DNA from: Corynebacterium sp.
Lineage (GTDB): Bacteria > Actinomycetota > Actinomycetes > Mycobacteriales > Mycobacteriaceae
Length of the DNA: 64,000 nt
NCBI RefSeq assembly: GCF_030152825.1
Contig: NZ_JASLIP010000028.1
Location: forward strand, 10,119 to 74,118
Reading direction: 5' to 3'
The notes under the pieces were generated by a model that worked only from the letters and a program-made list of their open reading frames with translations, was not told where the DNA came from and did not search any database. This document shows positions 8,323-17,866 of the stretch, piece after piece; positions within the stretch are counted from its first letter, which is position 1, and every line of letters starts with the position of its first letter. A program made the position numbers and the translations under genes.

Positions 8323-9336
8323 TTACTCCGCGATGTCTTCGCCCTCGGTCTCGACCCACTCACCGGTCTCGGCGTCGTAGCCTTCGATGTCGGAGAGGTC
8401 GAAACCTTCTGGGGAGTCCTTGAGTGCCAGGCCCAAGCCAGCCAGCTTGACCTTGACCTCGTTGATGGACTTCTGGCCGAAGTTCCGGATGTCCAGCAGA
8501 TCGGACTCGGTGCGAGCAGCCAGCTCACCAACGGTGTGGATCTCTTCCCGCTTCAGGCAGTTGTAGCTGCGCACGGAGAAGTCCAGGTCCTCAATCGGCA
8601 TGTTGTATGCGGCGATGTGCTCGGATTCCTGGGGGGACGGGCCGATTTCGATGCCCTCCGCCTCGATGTTGAGCTCCTGTGCCAGGCCGAAGAGCTCGAC
8701 CAGGGTCTTGCCGGCGGACGCCATGGCGTCGCGCGCGGACATGGAGCTCTTGGTCTCCACGTCGAGGATCAGCTTGTCGAAGTCCGTGCGCTGCTCGACA
8801 CGGGTTGCCTCGACCTTGTAGCTGACCTTCAGGACCGGGGAGTAGATCTGGTCGACAGGGATGCGACCGATCTCATCGGTGGAGGTGGCGGCTGGGACGT
8901 AGCCACGGCCGCGCTCAACGACCAGCTCGATATCCAGCTTGCCCTGCTCGTTGAGGGTGGCGATGTGCAGGTCCTTGTTGTGGACCTCCACGCCAGCTGG
9001 GGTCTCGATGTCTGCGCCGGTGACCGCTCCTGGGCCTTCCTTGCGCAAGTACATGGTGACCGGCTCATCGAAGTCGCTCGACAGGACGAGGGCCTTGATG
9101 TTCAGGATGATGTCGGAGACATCCTCCTTCACACCCGGGACGGTGGTGAACTCGTGGAGCACACCATCGATCCGCAGGGAGGTCACGGCTGCACCTGGGA
9201 TGGAGGACAGCAGGGTGCGGCGCAGGGAGTTGCCGAGGGTGTAGCCGAAGCCCGGCTCAAGCGGCTCGATGACGAACCGGGAGCGGGAGTCGTCGATAAA
9301 CTCCTCGGACAGCTCTGGACGCTGGGAAATCAGCAT
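8323..9336 (-). CDS. rpoA: RNA polymerase alpha subunit
   Basis: 337 residues. The N-terminal assembly domain has [20 protein letters not shown] and [16 protein letters not shown]. The C-terminal domain contains [18 protein letters not shown] and [14 protein letters not shown], the DNA- and activator-binding helix-hairpin-helix elements. The acidic tail ends [12 protein letters not shown]. It dimerises to nucleate beta/beta' assembly. Confidence 0.98.
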   Translation of the reverse strand: MLISQRPELSEEFIDDSRSRFVIEPLEPGFGYTLGNSLRRTLLSSIPGAAVTSLRIDGVLHEFTTVPGVKEDVSDIILNIKALVLSSDFDEPVTMYLRKEGPGAVTGADIETPAGVEVHNKDLHIATLNEQGKLDIELVVERGRGYVPAATSTDEIGRIPVDQIYSPVLKVSYKVEATRVEQRTDFDKLILDVETKSSMSARDAMASAGKTLVELFGLAQELNIEAEGIEIGPSPQESEHIAAYNMPIEDLDFSVRSYNCLKREEIHTVGELAARTESDLLDIRNFGQKSINEVKVKLAGLGLALKDSPEGFDLSDIEGYDAETGEWVETEGEDIAE

Positions 9337-9449
9337 GTGTTACTTCTCCTTGTCGGCGACCGCTATTTGACGCCGGTAGCAGGATTGCCGTGCACCGTGG
9401 TGGTAGACGGCGGGGAGTAAATGTCTGTTTTTCAGATCGATGTCGCGGA

Positions 9450-10055
9450 CTACTTGGAGTAGTACTCGACGATGAGCTGCTCCTGCAGCGGGATGTCGAT
9501 CTGAGCGCGCTCGGGCAGCTGGTGCACGAGGATGCGCAGGGTGGACGGAACGACCTGCAGCCACGCCGGAACGTTGGCGTCGACCAGGTTGTCCTGTGCC
9601 TCATCGAACCACAGCATGGAGCGGGAACGATCGCGGACATCGATGATGTCGTACTGGGAGACACGGAAGGACGGAACGTTGATCTTCTTACCGTTGACGG
9701 TGAAGTGACCGTGGGAGACCAGCTGACGTGCCTGGCGGCGGGTGCGTGCCAGACCAGCGCGGTAGATCACGTTGTCGAGGCGAGCCTCCAGCAGGATGAC
9801 CAGGTTGTCACCGGTCTTGCCCGGCATTGCGTTGGCCTCTGCGTAGTAACGGCGGAACTGCTTCTCCATGACGCCGTAGGTGAAGCGAGCCTTCTGCTTC
9901 TCCTGCAGCTGGATCAGGTACTCCGACTCCTTGATGCGAGCGCGGCCAGCCTGACCCGGTGGGTACGGGCGGCGCTCGAAGGAACGGTCGCCACCGACGA
10001 GGTCGACGCGGAGGCGACGGGACTTACGGGTAACTGGGCCGGTATAACGAGCCAT
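9450..10055 (-). CDS. rpsD: 30S ribosomal protein S4
   Basis: 201 residues, MARYTGPVTRKSRRLRVDLV at the start and an S4 RNA-binding domain (LDNVIYRAGLARTRRQARQL, VSHGHFTVNG). It lacks the Cys4 zinc motif, as in many actinobacterial S4 paralogues. S4 is a primary 16S rRNA binder. It lies between rpsK and rpoA; the 113-base gap to rpoA has no clear terminator. Confidence 0.97.
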   Translation of the reverse strand: MARYTGPVTRKSRRLRVDLVGGDRSFERRPYPPGQAGRARIKESEYLIQLQEKQKARFTYGVMEKQFRRYYAEANAMPGKTGDNLVILLEARLDNVIYRAGLARTRRQARQLVSHGHFTVNGKKINVPSFRVSQYDIIDVRDRSRSMLWFDEAQDNLVDANVPAWLQVVPSTLRILVHQLPERAQIDIPLQEQLIVEYYSK

Positions 10056-10080
10056 TGTTTATCCCTTAACCTTTCTTTTC

Positions 10081-10488
10081 TTAGACGCGACGACGCTTCG
10101 GTGGGCGGCAGCCGTTGTGCGGCTGTGGGGTGACGTCGGCGATGGTGCCGACCTCAAGCCCAGCGGTGGACAGGGAGCGGATTGCGGTCTCGCGACCAGA
10201 GCCCGGTCCCTTGACGAAAACGTCGACCTTCTTCATGCCGTGCTCCATTGCCTTGCGGGCAGCGGACTCGGCAGCCATCTGTGCGGCGAAAGGCGTGGAC
10301 TTGCGGGAGCCCTTGAAGCCAACCTGGCCGGAGGATGCCCACGAGATGACGTGGCCCTTCGGGTCCGTGATGGACACGATGGTGTTGTTGAAGGTGGACT
10401 TGATGTATGCGTGACCCTGGGTCACGTTCTTCTTGACTACGCGACGGCCGCGGCGGGCGCGCGTAGCGGTGCTCTTCGGTGCAGCCAT
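10081..10488 (-). CDS. rpsK: 30S ribosomal protein S11
   Basis: 135 residues. [20 protein letters not shown] and the C-terminal [18 protein letters not shown] identify S11, of the 30S platform. The start ATG overlaps the TAA of rpsM by one base, so the two are tightly coupled. Confidence 0.97.
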   Translation of the reverse strand: MAAPKSTATRARRGRRVVKKNVTQGHAYIKSTFNNTIVSITDPKGHVISWASSGQVGFKGSRKSTPFAAQMAAESAARKAMEHGMKKVDVFVKGPGSGRETAIRSLSTAGLEVGTIADVTPQPHNGCRPPKRRRV

Positions 10489-10856
10489 TACTTCTTCTTT
10501 CCTGCGATCGTCTTCTTCGGGCCCTTACGGGTACGAGCGTTGGTCTTGGTGCGCTGGCCACGGACTGGCAGGCCACGGCGGTGGCGCAGTCCCTGGTAGG
10601 AACCAATCTCGATCTTGCGACGGATGTCGGCCTGGATTTCGCGGCGGAGGTCACCCTCAACCTTCCAGTTGTTTTCGATCACGTCACGCAGAGCTGCGAG
10701 CTGCTCGTCGCTCAGGTCCTTGGAACGCAGGTCCGGGGAGATGCCGGTCTTTTCCAGCAGCTTCTTGGATCGGGCTGGGCCGATTCCGAAGATGTAGGTC
10801 AGTGCGACCTCCATGCGCTTTTCGCGTGGCAGGTCTACACCAGCAAGGCGTGCCAT
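10488..10856 (-). CDS. rpsM: 30S ribosomal protein S13
   Basis: 122 residues, [20 protein letters not shown], with [20 protein letters not shown] at the C-terminus that contacts P-site tRNA. The 240-base gap upstream to infA holds inverted repeats (CACATG/CATGTG and CCCGCC/GGCGGG types) but no rpmJ on either strand, although rpmJ usually sits here. Confidence 0.97.
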   Translation of the reverse strand: MARLAGVDLPREKRMEVALTYIFGIGPARSKKLLEKTGISPDLRSKDLSDEQLAALRDVIENNWKVEGDLRREIQADIRRKIEIGSYQGLRHRRGLPVRGQRTKTNARTRKGPKKTIAGKKK

Positions 10857-11096
10857 ATGGCATTATCCTTCCGGTTTTACGGCGGTTTTCTCCGTACTCA
10901 TCCCGGTGGTCTGCTTCCTTCTTTTGACGACGTCACCCGCAATCGGGCGGGTCGTTGTTCAAGAGGTTCAGCAGCGGGCTCCGGCCGCCGCGGCCAGAGG
11001 TAGGCAACCTCACCCACATGGCCACGTGTTGCGCGGCCGTGCCGCATGTGACCATGGGCGGGTGAGATTTGGATGTACGAAGGCTGACAGAGTTTT

Positions 11097-11315
11097 TTAC
11101 TTGTAGCGGTAAACGATACGACCGCGAGAGAGGTCGTATGGAGAAAGCTCGACTACAACGCGGTCCTCAGGAAGGATGCGGATGTAGTGCTGGCGCATCT
11201 TGCCAGAGATGTGTGCGAGCACCTTGTGCCCGTTATCCAGCTCGACTCGGAACATTGCATTCGGCAGGGGCTCGACGATGCGGCCCTCAACCTCAATGGC
11301 ACCTTCTTTGGCCAT
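11097..11315 (-). CDS. infA: Translation initiation factor IF-1
   Basis: 72 residues from the ATG at 11315, where GGAGG lies just upstream and the sequence matches canonical IF-1 ([20 protein letters not shown]). An in-frame extension of 29 codons is unlike IF-1 and is rejected. It is a single OB-fold that binds the 30S A site and heads the alpha operon. Confidence 0.96.
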   Translation of the reverse strand: MAKEGAIEVEGRIVEPLPNAMFRVELDNGHKVLAHISGKMRQHYIRILPEDRVVVELSPYDLSRGRIVYRYK

Positions 11316-11433
11316 ATCCTCCACATTTCCCCGATGAACATGCTGGTCATCGGCTATTTGTGCGTGTATCGCTACGATGGTGCGGCCTTCTTGGCTCCCC
11401 ATTTTTGGGGTGCGTCACCTGCACCATCGGTCT

Positions 11434-11462
11434 ATCGTACACGTGACCTGGGGCTTTAACAA
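11434..11462 (-). promoter_or_regulatory. Predicted infA (alpha operon) promoter
   Basis: On the minus strand TTGTTA (11457-11462) and TACGAT (11434-11439) are separated by exactly 17 bases. It lies about 120 bases upstream of infA, just after the map stop codon. Confidence 0.55.
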
Positions 11463-11493
11463 CTGCAGGCCAGGGGCGGAGGAGCCCGGTGGA

Positions 11494-12288
11494 TTAGTGG
11501 CGCGGGGTGAGGATGCGCGGGCCGCCGGCGGTGGCGGCGACGGTGTGCTCCCAGTGGGAGGAGTAGCTGCCGTCAACGGTGACCACTCCCCAATCGTCGT
11601 CGAGGACGGCGGTGTCGATGGTGCCGAGGGAAAGCATCGGCTCGATCGCGAGCACGGAACCTTCCTGGATGACCGGGCCGCGGCCCGGGCGGCCCTCGTT
11701 GGCGAGGTACGGATCCTCGTGCATGCTGCGGCCAATACCGTGGCCACCGTAGCCGTCGATGATGTGCAGCGGCACGCCGAACTTATCCTCGGCCTTGCGG
11801 GTCGCGACTTCGAGGGCGTGGGAGACGTCGGTGAGGTGATTGCCCGGGCGCATTGCCTTGAGCCCCTCCATGAGGACCCACTCGGTGGCCTGGTTGAGCA
11901 GCTCGTGTTCGCGGGCGAGCTCGCCGATGCCGAAGGTCCAGGCGGAGTCCCCCACCCAGCCGTCGAGGGTGGCGCCGCAGTCGATGGAGACGAGGTCGCC
12001 TTCCTTGAGGACCACGTCTGCCGCCGGGATGCCGTGGACGACCATGTCGTTGACGGAGCTGCAGATGGAGCCCGGGAAGCCCTGGTAGCCGAGGAAGGCT
12101 GGCGTGGCGCCGGCCTCGCGGATAGTGGCCTCAGCAACCTCGTCGAGGTCGAGGGTGCTCACCCCGGGCTTTGCGGCGGCCTTCACGGCCTGCAGGGTCC
12201 GGCCCACGACCTCGCCTGCGGCCTGCATGGCGTCCAGTTCCGCGGGTGTCTTCGCGGCGATCTTCTTGCTCTTCTTTCGGAAAGCCAC
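11494..12288 (-). CDS. map: Type I methionine aminopeptidase
   Basis: 264 residues from the GTG at 12288, seven bases after AAGGAGG; the 22-codon upstream extension lacks a ribosome binding site. Metal ligands are visible: Asp in [19 protein letters not shown] (two Asp), His in [14 protein letters not shown], Glu in VLAIEPMLS and Glu in HWEHTVAAT. It removes initiator Met from nascent proteins. The position after secY-adk is conserved, but terminator hairpins separate it from adk. Confidence 0.97.
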   Translation of the reverse strand: MAFRKKSKKIAAKTPAELDAMQAAGEVVGRTLQAVKAAAKPGVSTLDLDEVAEATIREAGATPAFLGYQGFPGSICSSVNDMVVHGIPAADVVLKEGDLVSIDCGATLDGWVGDSAWTFGIGELAREHELLNQATEWVLMEGLKAMRPGNHLTDVSHALEVATRKAEDKFGVPLHIIDGYGGHGIGRSMHEDPYLANEGRPGRGPVIQEGSVLAIEPMLSLGTIDTAVLDDDWGVVTVDGSYSSHWEHTVAATAGGPRILTPRH

Positions 12289-12341
12289 CGAAAGCCTCCT
12301 TCTTCTTGTGTTGTCGCAGCCCACATTGGTGAGCCAAAAGT

Positions 12342-12399
12342 TAAACCCGCCCACCGGTGACGTCCGGAAGATGGGCGGGAAAAACGGGCCACTGGGCCC
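12342..12399 (-). terminator. Two adjacent terminator hairpins between adk and map
   Basis: Reading the minus strand, GGGCC-CAGT-GGCCC is followed by GTTTTT (12380-12399). Then CCCGCCCA pairs with TGGGCGGG across an 18-base loop, followed by TTTAAC (12342-12379). They suggest that map has its own expression or partial read-through. Confidence 0.55.
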
Positions 12400-12446
12400 T
12401 ACCGTCAGCGGTCACCGCGCGTTGTGGCGGCGACGCTTCCTGGCGT

Positions 12447-12992
12447 TTACTTGTCCAGGGCGCAGAGGGTGGCCTCGGAGATGTCCTCCACGGAGCCCTC
12501 GGCGTCGATGTTGAGGATGCGGCCCTGGTAGTAGTCGATCAGCGGTGCGGTCTCCTCGCGGTAGACCTGCAGGCGGGTGCGGATCGTGGACTCGTTGTCG
12601 TCGTTACGGCCACGGGAGAGCATGCGCTCCACCACGACGTCCTCGGAGACCTGGTAGTTGATGACCGCGTCCAGCTTTAGGTCCTTCTCCTTGAGCATCT
12701 CCTCGAGCAGGTCGGCCTGCTCGATGGTGCGCGGGAAGCCGTCCAGCAGGAAGCCGTTGGCGGCGTCGCTCTCGTCGAGGCGGGCGCGGACCATGTTCGC
12801 GGTGACCTCGGTCGGGACCAGCTTGCCGGCGTCCATGTACTCCTGAGCCTGCTTGCCAAGCTCGGTGCCCTGGGAAATGTTCGCGCGGAACAGGTCGCCC
12901 GTGGAGATGTGCGGGATGTTCAGTGCGTCGGAGAGCAGCTGGGCCTGGGTGCCCTTGCCGGCACCGGGAGGGCCGAGGAGAACTAGTCTCAT
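12447..12992 (-). CDS. adk: Adenylate kinase
   Basis: 181 residues. Walker A is [14 protein letters not shown], and [14 protein letters not shown] is the AMP/ATP-binding segment. The LID is the short form without the zinc cysteines, which accounts for the length and is usual in actinobacteria. It converts ATP plus AMP to two ADP. Start and secY stop overlap as ATGA. Confidence 0.98.
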   Translation of the reverse strand: MRLVLLGPPGAGKGTQAQLLSDALNIPHISTGDLFRANISQGTELGKQAQEYMDAGKLVPTEVTANMVRARLDESDAANGFLLDGFPRTIEQADLLEEMLKEKDLKLDAVINYQVSEDVVVERMLSRGRNDDNESTIRTRLQVYREETAPLIDYYQGRILNIDAEGSVEDISEATLCALDK

Positions 12993-14323
12993 TTGAGGAA
13001 TCCTTCGTAGTTAGCTTGCATCATTTGCGATTCGATCTGCTTGACCGTGGTCAGGGCCACGGACACGAGAATCAGAACCGCGGTACCACCGAACGGCATG
13101 CCGCCGCCGGAGGCCTGGGACGTGTCCACTCCCAAGTTAATGAGAATGTTGGGCAGCACCGCAATGATACCCAAGTACAGGGAGCCCACGACCAGAAGGC
13201 GGTTCATCACGTAGCCGAGGTACTCGGCGGTCGGGCGGCCCGGACGGATGCCCGGGATGAAGCCACCGTACTTCTTCATGTTGTCCGCCTGGTCGTACGG
13301 GTCGTACTGGACGGAGACGTAGAAGAAGGAGAAGAAGATGATCAGCGCGAGGTAAACCAGGATGTACTGCCATGCCGCTGGGTTCTGCAGGACGGTCATG
13401 ACGTTGCGGTTCCACCAGTTGTTCGCGACGTCCTCGCCGGCTGCGGCACCGGACTGGATGATCTGGGTGATCAGGATCGGGACGGTCAGCAGGGAGGACG
13501 CGAAGATCACCGGGATCACGCCGGCCTGGTTGACCTTGAGCGGCAGGTAGGTGGAGGTCTCGCCGTACTGGCGGCGGCCGATCATGCGCTTGGCGTACTG
13601 CACCGGGATGCGGCGCTGGCCCTGCTCGACGAAGACCACGCCGACGATGAGCAGCAGCAGCCCGAAGACCACAGCACCAAAGACGAATCCACCGGAGTTG
13701 GAGAGGATGGACACACCCTCCCCCGGCAGGGTGGTTGCGATACCCGCCATGATGAGCAGGGACATGCCGTTGCCCACGCCGCGGTCGGTGATCAGCTCGC
13801 CGAGCCACATCACGAGCACCGCACCGGAGGTCATGACGAGGACCATGACGATCAGACCGAAGATGCCGACATCATCCTTGAGGACCGGGATGCCCTCGCC
13901 AAGCAGCTGCTCGCGATCCGCCAGGGCGACGATACCTGCGGACTGCAGCAGGGCCAGCGCGACGGTGAGATAACGGGTATATTCCGTCATCTTCGCCTGC
14001 CCGGTTTGACCCTCCTTCTTGAGCTGCTCGAACTTCGGGATCACGACGGTGAGCAGCTGCACGATAATCGACGCCGTAATGTACGGCATGATGCCGATCG
14101 CGAAGATCGAGAGTTGCAGCAGCGCACCGCCGGAGAAAAGGTTGATCAGCGAGTAGACCGCGGAGGACTCGGTGAGCTCCGAGATCTGCTTGGTGATGCT
14201 TGCGTAGTCGACGCCCGGCGTTGGGATCTGCGAGCCGATGCGGTACAGGATGATCATCGCAAGAGTGAAAAGGATCTTCTTGCGGAGATCAACGTTTTTG
14301 AACGCCCCGGTGATGGCGGACAA
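12989..14323 (-). CDS. secY: Preprotein translocase subunit SecY
   Basis: 444 residues, ten predicted membrane helices. Typical motifs are [14 protein letters not shown] after helix 1, [15 protein letters not shown] and [17 protein letters not shown]. It is the central channel subunit of the Sec translocon; SecE is encoded at the far right of the window. It follows a terminator and an apparent promoter, so secY-adk is probably a separate unit from the spc ribosomal genes. Confidence 0.98.
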   Translation of the reverse strand: MSAITGAFKNVDLRKKILFTLAMIILYRIGSQIPTPGVDYASITKQISELTESSAVYSLINLFSGGALLQLSIFAIGIMPYITASIIVQLLTVVIPKFEQLKKEGQTGQAKMTEYTRYLTVALALLQSAGIVALADREQLLGEGIPVLKDDVGIFGLIVMVLVMTSGAVLVMWLGELITDRGVGNGMSLLIMAGIATTLPGEGVSILSNSGGFVFGAVVFGLLLLIVGVVFVEQGQRRIPVQYAKRMIGRRQYGETSTYLPLKVNQAGVIPVIFASSLLTVPILITQIIQSGAAAGEDVANNWWNRNVMTVLQNPAAWQYILVYLALIIFFSFFYVSVQYDPYDQADNMKKYGGFIPGIRPGRPTAEYLGYVMNRLLVVGSLYLGIIAVLPNILINLGVDTSQASGGGMPFGGTAVLILVSVALTTVKQIESQMMQANYEGFLK

Positions 14324-14478
14324 ACTGGCCTCCTGTGTTGGTGGGCCCGCACTGTGGTGGCCGCGCGAAGACTCGCGGGGCCGGTGCCGCAGGGCGTGCG
14401 CCGTGGGATTGAAGTCTTTAGTAGCAAAGTAGCAGCCGGTGCGGACACGGGGTTCTGTGGCCGTGCTGCCGGTTGCTT

Positions 14479-14484
14479 ATTATG
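14479..14484 (-). promoter_or_regulatory. Candidate -10 element of a secY promoter
   Basis: Minus strand GGCATAATAAGC. No good -35 is present at 16-18 bases. The same GGCATAATAA occurs upstream of tuf, and CCATAAT upstream of rplN. Confidence 0.4.
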
Positions 14485-14601
14485 CCACCCCTAAGCGTTT
14501 CCGGATGAGGCTCGCCTAGGCAGATAACCAAACCAGAGTAACAGTTTGGCTGGTGGTTTAGAAAGTTTCCGGCCTACTACCCGCGCAGGTCATGGAAAGC
14601 A

Positions 14602-14639
14602 GAAAACCCCGCCGGTGCGGGATGCACCATGCGGGGTCT
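14602..14639 (-). terminator. Intrinsic terminator after rplO
   Basis: Minus strand: GACCCCGC, an 18-base loop, GCGGGGTTTTCT. It ends the distal spc ribosomal unit before secY. Confidence 0.75.
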
Positions 14640-14693
14640 TGTTATGCCGCTACCGGGCGAGGAAAGCCCCCCGCTGGGTTGCGTTATTCAGGT

Positions 14694-15140
14694 TTAAGCC
14701 TCCGTGACGGAGCCGCCTGCCTTCTCGATCTTCTCCTTAGCGGAGCCCGAGAACTTCTGTGCGGTGACGTTCAGCTTGACGCTGATCTCGCCGTTGCCCA
14801 GCACCTTGACCGGCTGCTTAGCGCGGACCAGGCCAGCTGCGACGAGGTCGGCAACTGCGACGTCGCCGCCGTTCGGGAAGGCCTTCTCGAGGTCGGAGAC
14901 GTTCACGACCTGGAAGATGACCTTGTTGTTGTTCTTGAATCCCTTGAGCTTCGGCAGACGCATCTGCAGTGGCATCTGGCCACCCTCAAAGTATGCAGGA
15001 ACCTTGTTGCGGGCCTTGGTGCCCTTCGTACCACGACCAGCGGTCTTACCCTTGGATGCTTCACCACGACCGACGCGGGTCTTGGCCTTGTTTGCACCCT
15101 TGGCCGGACGGAGGTCGTGGAGCTTGATTGGATCGCTCAT
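14694..15140 (-). CDS. rplO: 50S ribosomal protein L15
   Basis: 148 residues. [20 protein letters not shown], then [17 protein letters not shown] and [18 protein letters not shown] identify L15. Last gene of the rpsH-to-rplO run, two bases after rpmD. Confidence 0.97.
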   Translation of the reverse strand: MSDPIKLHDLRPAKGANKAKTRVGRGEASKGKTAGRGTKGTKARNKVPAYFEGGQMPLQMRLPKLKGFKNNNKVIFQVVNVSDLEKAFPNGGDVAVADLVAAGLVRAKQPVKVLGNGEISVKLNVTAQKFSGSAKEKIEKAGGSVTEA

Positions 15141-15142
15141 TT

Positions 15143-15328
15143 TTACTCCCCTGCCACTTCTTCGACCTCGACCAGGTGGCGAACGGTGTGGACCATGCCG
15201 CGGGTGACAGAGTTGTCCTCGCGGATGACCTCCTGACCGATGCGCTTCAGGCCGAGGGAACGCAGCGTGTCACGCTGGTTCTGTTTCTTACCAACAGTGC
15301 CCTTGATCTGACGGATCTTCAGTGCCAT
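15143..15328 (-). CDS. rpmD: 50S ribosomal protein L30
   Basis: 61 residues, [20 protein letters not shown], with the L30 core [18 protein letters not shown]. Packed between rpsE and rplO. Confidence 0.96.
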   Translation of the reverse strand: MALKIRQIKGTVGKKQNQRDTLRSLGLKRIGQEVIREDNSVTRGMVHTVRHLVEVEEVAGE

Positions 15329-15331
15329 GGG

Positions 15332-15973
15332 TTATGCCCCCTGTCCTGCAGCACGGGCGCGCAGCATGGCTGCCGGAGCAACCTCTTCGAGGCTCTTGCC
15401 ACGCCGTGCGGCGACCTCTTCTGGGCGCACGAGCTCCTTGAGGCCGGCCACCGTTGCGTGAACAACGTTGATGGCGTTCGGCGAGCCGAGCGACTTGCAG
15501 AGAATGTCCTGGATGCCAGCGGCCTCCAGCACCGGACGGGCTGCGCCACCGGCGATAACACCGGTACCTGGTGCAGCCGGACGCAGCATGACGACGCCTG
15601 CTGCGGCCTCGCCCTGCACCGGGTGGGTGATGGTGCCGTTGATCATCGGGACGCGGAAGAAGTTCTTGCGAGCTTCCTCGGCACCCTTCTGGATAGCAGC
15701 CGGGACTTCCTTGGCCTTGCCGTAGCCGACACCGACCATGCCCTGGCCGTCACCCACGATCACCAGAGCGGTGAAGCTGAAGCGACGACCACCCTTGACG
15801 ACCTTGGACACACGGTTGATGGTGACGACGCGCTCGATGTACTGGTTGCGCTCGTCCTGCTGGTTGTTGCGACGATCGTTACGGCCACCGCGCTCGTTGC
15901 GGCCGCCGCGCTCGTTGCGATCGTTGCGGGTGTTATCGGCGGAGCGTCCGCCGTTACGGTCACGTTCCGACAT
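15332..15973 (-). CDS. rpsE: 30S ribosomal protein S5
   Basis: 213 residues from the ATG at 15973; an adjacent GTG at 15976 is the alternative. The S5 core is [20 protein letters not shown] and [20 protein letters not shown]. About 45 residues of Arg/Asn/Gly-rich sequence with a repeated NERGGR unit precede the core, longer than the E. coli form. S5 contributes to decoding fidelity. Confidence 0.97.
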   Translation of the reverse strand: MSERDRNGGRSADNTRNDRNERGGRNERGGRNDRRNNQQDERNQYIERVVTINRVSKVVKGGRRFSFTALVIVGDGQGMVGVGYGKAKEVPAAIQKGAEEARKNFFRVPMINGTITHPVQGEAAAGVVMLRPAAPGTGVIAGGAARPVLEAAGIQDILCKSLGSPNAINVVHATVAGLKELVRPEEVAARRGKSLEEVAPAAMLRARAAGQGA

Positions 15974-16013
15974 CACGCGTTCCTTCCGTTGGAGTTCATG
16001 GTGTTGGTGGTCA

Positions 16014-16424
16014 TTAGAACTTCAGACCACCTTCGCGGGCGGCGTCTGCCAGAGCGGCGACGCGGCCGTGGTACTGGTAGCCAGCGCGGTCGAAGACGAC
16101 TGCCTCGATGCCAGCTTCCTTCGCACGCTGTGCGATCAGTTCGCCAACCTTGGCGCCACGTGCCTTCTTGTCGCCCTCGACTCCACGGACCTCTGCTTCG
16201 AGGGTGGACGCAGCGCACAGGGTGTGACCGACGGTGTCGTCGATGATCTGTGCGTGCATGTGGCGAGAAGAACGGTGCACGACGAGACGCGGGGTCTCTG
16301 GGGTGCCCTGGATGGTCTTGCGGATGCGGTTGTGACGGCGGGAGCGCGCAACGCGACGGCGAGTGGAGATGTCCTTGCCCAGCGGGAGGCGCTTGCCAGC
16401 CTTGTTGGAATCGTTGTTGCTCAT
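16014..16424 (-). CDS. rplR: 50S ribosomal protein L18
   Basis: 136 residues. [20 protein letters not shown] and [19 protein letters not shown] are L18 motifs; it binds 5S rRNA. The start shares one base with the rplF stop. Confidence 0.97.
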   Translation of the reverse strand: MSNNDSNKAGKRLPLGKDISTRRRVARSRRHNRIRKTIQGTPETPRLVVHRSSRHMHAQIIDDTVGHTLCAASTLEAEVRGVEGDKKARGAKVGELIAQRAKEAGIEAVVFDRAGYQYHGRVAALADAAREGGLKF

Positions 16425-16960
16425 TACTTACCCGTCTTTCCGACCTTGCGACGGACCTGCTCGCCCTCGTAGCGGATGCCCTTACCCTTGTATGGGTCAT
16501 CCTTGCGCAGGCCACGAATGTTGGCGGCGATCTGTCCGACCTTCTGCTTGTCGATGCCAGAGATGGAGAACTTGGTGTTTCCGTCCACGGCGAAGGTGAT
16601 ACCTTCGTCAGCCTTGATCAGGATTGGGTGGGAGTAGCCCAGGGAGAACTCGAGGTCCTTGCCTTTGAGCTGCACACGGTAACCAACGCCGAAGATCTCC
16701 ATCTTCGTGGTGTACCCCTCGGTCACGCCAACAACCATGTTGTTGACGAGGGAGCGGGAAAGGCCGTGCAGGGAGCGGTTCTTGCGGTGATCGTCCGGGC
16801 GGGAGATGACGATCTCGTCGCCTTCCTGTGCCACTGCGATCGGTGCTGGGATGTCAGAGCTGAGGGTGCCCTTCGGGCCCTTGACCTCAACGTTCTGACC
16901 GTTGATGGTGACGGTGACGCCAGAAGGGACGGACACCGGAGCGAAGCCGATACGAGACAT
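16424..16960 (-). CDS. rplF: 50S ribosomal protein L6
   Basis: 178 residues, [20 protein letters not shown], with [10 protein letters not shown] and the C-terminal [20 protein letters not shown]. Two L6 folds; binds near the sarcin-ricin loop. Confidence 0.97.
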   Translation of the reverse strand: MSRIGFAPVSVPSGVTVTINGQNVEVKGPKGTLSSDIPAPIAVAQEGDEIVISRPDDHRKNRSLHGLSRSLVNNMVVGVTEGYTTKMEIFGVGYRVQLKGKDLEFSLGYSHPILIKADEGITFAVDGNTKFSISGIDKQKVGQIAANIRGLRKDDPYKGKGIRYEGEQVRRKVGKTGK

Positions 16961-16978
16961 GCTTGGTTCCTCCTTCTA

Positions 16979-17386
16979 TTACCAGACGTAGGCGAGCACT
17001 TCGCCGCCGACGCCCTTGTTCGAGGCCTCACGGTCAGTCAGCAGGCCGTGGGACGTGGAGATGATTGCCACGCCCAGGCCACCGAGAACCTTTGGCAGAT
17101 TGGTGGACTTGGTGTACACACGCAGGCCTGGCTTGGAGACGCGGCGGACACCGGCGAGAGAGCGCTCGCGGGTCGGGCCGTACTTGAGGGTGATCTCAAG
17201 CTCCTTGCCTGCCTTGCCATCCTTGCGGTCGTTGACGGCAAAGTCTTCGATGTAACCTTCCTGCTTCAGGATCTCAGCAATGTGAGCCTTGAGCTTGGAG
17301 GAAGGCATCGTGACGCTGTCGTGGAACGCGTTGGAAGCGTTCCGCACGCGGGACAACATGTCCGCGATCGGGTCAGTCATGGTCAT
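16979..17386 (-). CDS. rpsH: 30S ribosomal protein S8
   Basis: 135 residues, [20 protein letters not shown], ending with the S8 pattern [21 protein letters not shown] second ATG two codons in is an alternative start. It is the first gene of this transcript. rpsN, usually just upstream, is absent. Confidence 0.97.
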   Translation of the reverse strand: MTMTDPIADMLSRVRNASNAFHDSVTMPSSKLKAHIAEILKQEGYIEDFAVNDRKDGKAGKELEITLKYGPTRERSLAGVRRVSKPGLRVYTKSTNLPKVLGGLGVAIISTSHGLLTDREASNKGVGGEVLAYVW

Positions 17387-17866
17387 GGTTTAGGTGACCT
17401 TTACCTTTCTCGTTGCGGTTCCCGTTCCCACCCTTTTCGCGTGCACCGCGACTCGCTGGCGACTAACGCACTTCCAAGCCCAATAGCTTGGGGCGCTCGC
17501 TACCAAGATGTGTCCGCGGCCGCTATGGGCAGGGGGCCTACAACAAAGTGGATGTTTTCTTACTAGCTCTTGTTGACTGTGTGAGCAGATCTGCGCACGT
17601 CAAGTGTGCTGTGGGCACACTTTTCCCGCAACAAGACTCAACAAGCTTAGCAACCTGCGCATTTATTGCCAAGCCGGTGCCTGTTGGTCCCGCTAGCATC
17701 CATTCCGACCGTCATGTTCCAGGAATGGAAAACTGACGCCAAACCCGCGGCGCCGGTATACCAGTCGCCGCGGCCATCCCCCCTCGGCTTTTCCGCCGGA
17801 CCCCTTTCTGCGGGGCTCGGTCCGCTGGGCCCTTTCTGTTGGGCTCGTTTCGCTAGATCTTTTCCG
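17387..17866 (-). other. 480-bp gap between rpsH and the PhoX gene
   Basis: Holds the rpsH promoter region. An 8-bp perfect inverted repeat (AAGTGTGC/GCACACTT, 17602-17622) abuts a TTGACG that could be a -35 box on the minus strand. Near the PhoX stop, 17808-17863 carry two copies of a 28-base unit starting CTTTCTG, matching at 21 of 28 positions. No gene is visible. Confidence 0.55.
17808..17863. repeat. Two imperfect 28-bp tandem repeats
   Basis: Adjacent units, each starting CTTTCTG and containing GGGCTCG. Related fragments (CTTTTCCGC) flank both sides. They lie immediately downstream of the PhoX stop and do not form a conventional terminator. Confidence 0.45.

Larger units (their letters stand above)
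14324..14693 (-). other. 370-bp gap between secY and rplO
   Basis: It holds the rplO terminator (14602-14639), a CATAAT element on the minus strand (14479-14484) that can serve as the -10 of a secY promoter, and an imperfect repeat of CAAACTG/CAGTTTGG type near 14530-14560. No coding sequence is seen. Confidence 0.6.

Noticed and set aside
10857..11096. Possible rpmJ between infA and rpsM
   Set aside because: No L36-like reading frame with its Cys or basic pattern exists on either strand here.
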